NCBI GenBank assembly: GCA_016709145.1
Contig: JADJEK010000006.1
Span: forward strand, 1-64,000
DNA length: 64,000 nt
Source: Planctomycetota bacterium
GTDB lineage: Bacteria > Planctomycetota > B15-G4 > JADJEK01
Reading direction: 5' to 3'
Of this stretch, positions 63,149 through 64,000 are shown in pieces. The translations under genes and the position numbers were made by a program. Within the stretch, counting starts at the first letter, position 1; each line of letters opens with the position of its first letter. The notes under the pieces are model-generated. The model saw nothing but the letters and a program-made list of their open reading frames with translations, made no database searches and was not told the DNA's origin.

Positions 63149-64000
63149 TGTGCGGACTCTGCGGTTCGTTCGCGCTCGATCCCGACGACCCGGTCGATCG
63201 CGCTGCGCTCGAACGCATGACGCGCGCCCTCGCGCATCGCGGGCCCGACGGTGAACGCGTCGAATGCGGACGCGGCTTCGGCCTCGGCTTCCGCCGCCTG
63301 GCGATCCTCGATCTGTCCGAGCGCGGCATGCAGCCCGCGAGTGCGCAGGACGGTGCGATCACGTCGGTGCTGAACGGCGAGATCTACAACTACCCAGAAC
63401 TGCGTGCCGATCTCGAAGCGCACGGCGTGCAACTGCACTCCGGCTGCGACGGCGAGATCATCCCGCACCTCTACGCGCAGCACGGGCCCGCGTTCGTCGA
63501 GCGTCTGCGCGGCATGTTCGCGCTGGCCGTCGTCGACGTGCGCGAGCATCGACTCGTGCTCGCGCGCGACCGACTCGGCAAGAAGCCGCTCTACGTCGCG
63601 CGTCGCGCCGGCCGCGTCGACTTCGCGTCGGAACCGAAGGCGTTGCTCGCGGCGAGCGAGGGGGCGGTCCGGCCGGATCCCGCGGCGCTCGTGCGGTTCT
63701 TGTGTTTCGGGTACGTACCGGGGCCCGGTTCGGCATTCCACGGGCTCGAGCGCGTCCAGCCAGGCGAACGGTGGGTCGTCGATCGTGGTGGCGTCCACGT
63801 CGAGCGCTACTGGTCGCTGCCTGAACCGAGCGCGCGCGAACCCGTCGAGCCCCGCGCCCTCGTCGAGCGCTTCGAGCACTTGTTGGCGCAAGCGACGACC
63901 GAGCGTCTTGCGGCCGACGTGCCGCTCGGCGTGCTGTTGTCGGGCGGCGTCGACTCGGGGCTCGTGCTCGCGGCCGCGGCCAAGGCCGCGCGCCGGCCGA
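63148..64000 (+). CDS. asnB: Asparagine synthase (glutamine-hydrolysing), 5' part
   Basis: The open frame begins at the TGATG junction and continues past the window's end. The first 284 codons show MCGLCGSFAL with the nucleophile Cys2 of the glutaminase domain, RGPDGERV, LNGEIYNYPELRADL and RDRLGKKPLYV. The synthetase domain then begins with the ATP-pyrophosphatase loop LLSGGVDSGLVLAAA. It makes asparagine or amidates a sugar acid; AsnB-like proteins in polysaccharide loci often do the latter. The coupling to the epimerase supports a glycan role. Confidence 0.93.
   Translation, partial: MCGLCGSFALDPDDPVDRAALERMTRALAHRGPDGERVECGRGFGLGFRRLAILDLSERGMQPASAQDGAITSVLNGEIYNYPELRADLEAHGVQLHSGCDGEIIPHLYAQHGPAFVERLRGMFALAVVDVREHRLVLARDRLGKKPLYVARRAGRVDFASEPKALLAASEGAVRPDPAALVRFLCFGYVPGPGSAFHGLERVQPGERWVVDRGGVHVERYWSLPEPSAREPVEPRALVERFEHLLAQATTERLAADVPLGVLLSGGVDSGLVLAAAAKAARRP

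Overview
The window is G+C-rich bacterial DNA. Its gene content best fits a Planctomycetota or related PVC-group chromosome: secreted FG-GAP, NHL and Kelch propeller proteins, O-antigen-ligase-like proteins with TPR-type tails, an ECF sigma factor next to a membrane-anchored repeat protein, an EutN/CcmL shell protein beside a class II aldolase, and a very large sigma-54 activator fused to a kinase-like domain. This assignment is inferred from content only; there is no rRNA in the window and no search could be run.

Region 1 (1 to about 11,560) is an integrated mobile element whose right boundary lies in a tRNA-Arg(TCT) gene. Its genes are a serine recombinase with stacked inverted repeats upstream, small DNA-binding proteins, a convergent pair of accessory genes (a HEPN-like unknown and a PD-(D/E)XK nuclease of the HsdR N-terminal type), a winged-helix protein, a chain of overlapping replication and regulation genes (two small HTH proteins, then a TOPRIM/DUF3987 primase-helicase-like protein), an XRE repressor and a tyrosine integrase. 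A complete IS21-family insertion (4130-6774) with TG...CA ends and a 5-bp target duplication sits between the winged-helix gene and the replication genes. No second att copy was seen, so the left end is probably outside the window.

Region 2 (11,560-31,070) is chromosomal: an O-antigen-ligase/TPR protein, an NHL-repeat secreted protein, purD, a Fur-family regulator, the 1,679-residue sigma-54 fusion regulator, a second O-antigen-ligase-like protein, an ECF sigma factor overlapping a membrane repeat protein, and a methyltransferase. Two intergenic stretches (18,535-18,740 and 30,226-31,071) are packed with G+C-rich hairpins and share repeat sequences.

Region 3 (31,070-41,600) holds a co-directional minus-strand housekeeping run (secreted trypsin-like protease, ribH, nusB, ftsY, a membrane sensor-like protein), a divergent pair of secreted proteins (a 14-repeat FG-GAP protein and an unknown), a tRNA-Arg(CCG) with a strong hairpin behind it, and a matrixin-type metalloprotease with its small partner.

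Region 4 (41,780-55,790) is a long minus-strand block. An RND efflux transporter, a secreted PIG-L deacetylase, a substrate-binding lipoprotein and an iron-type ABC permease are tightly packed and mostly overlap. Next come a lipoprotein gene split by a frameshift, a glycosyltransferase, an orphan microcompartment pentamer protein overlapping a class II aldolase, and a Kelch-like secreted protein.

Region 5 (55,790-64,000) has two tandem small lipoproteins, leucyl aminopeptidase (pepA), a B12-type radical SAM protein, a glycosyltransferase, tRNA-Cys and tRNA-Leu, an NAD-dependent sugar epimerase and the 5' part of an asparagine synthase. The last group looks like a surface-polysaccharide locus that continues beyond the window.
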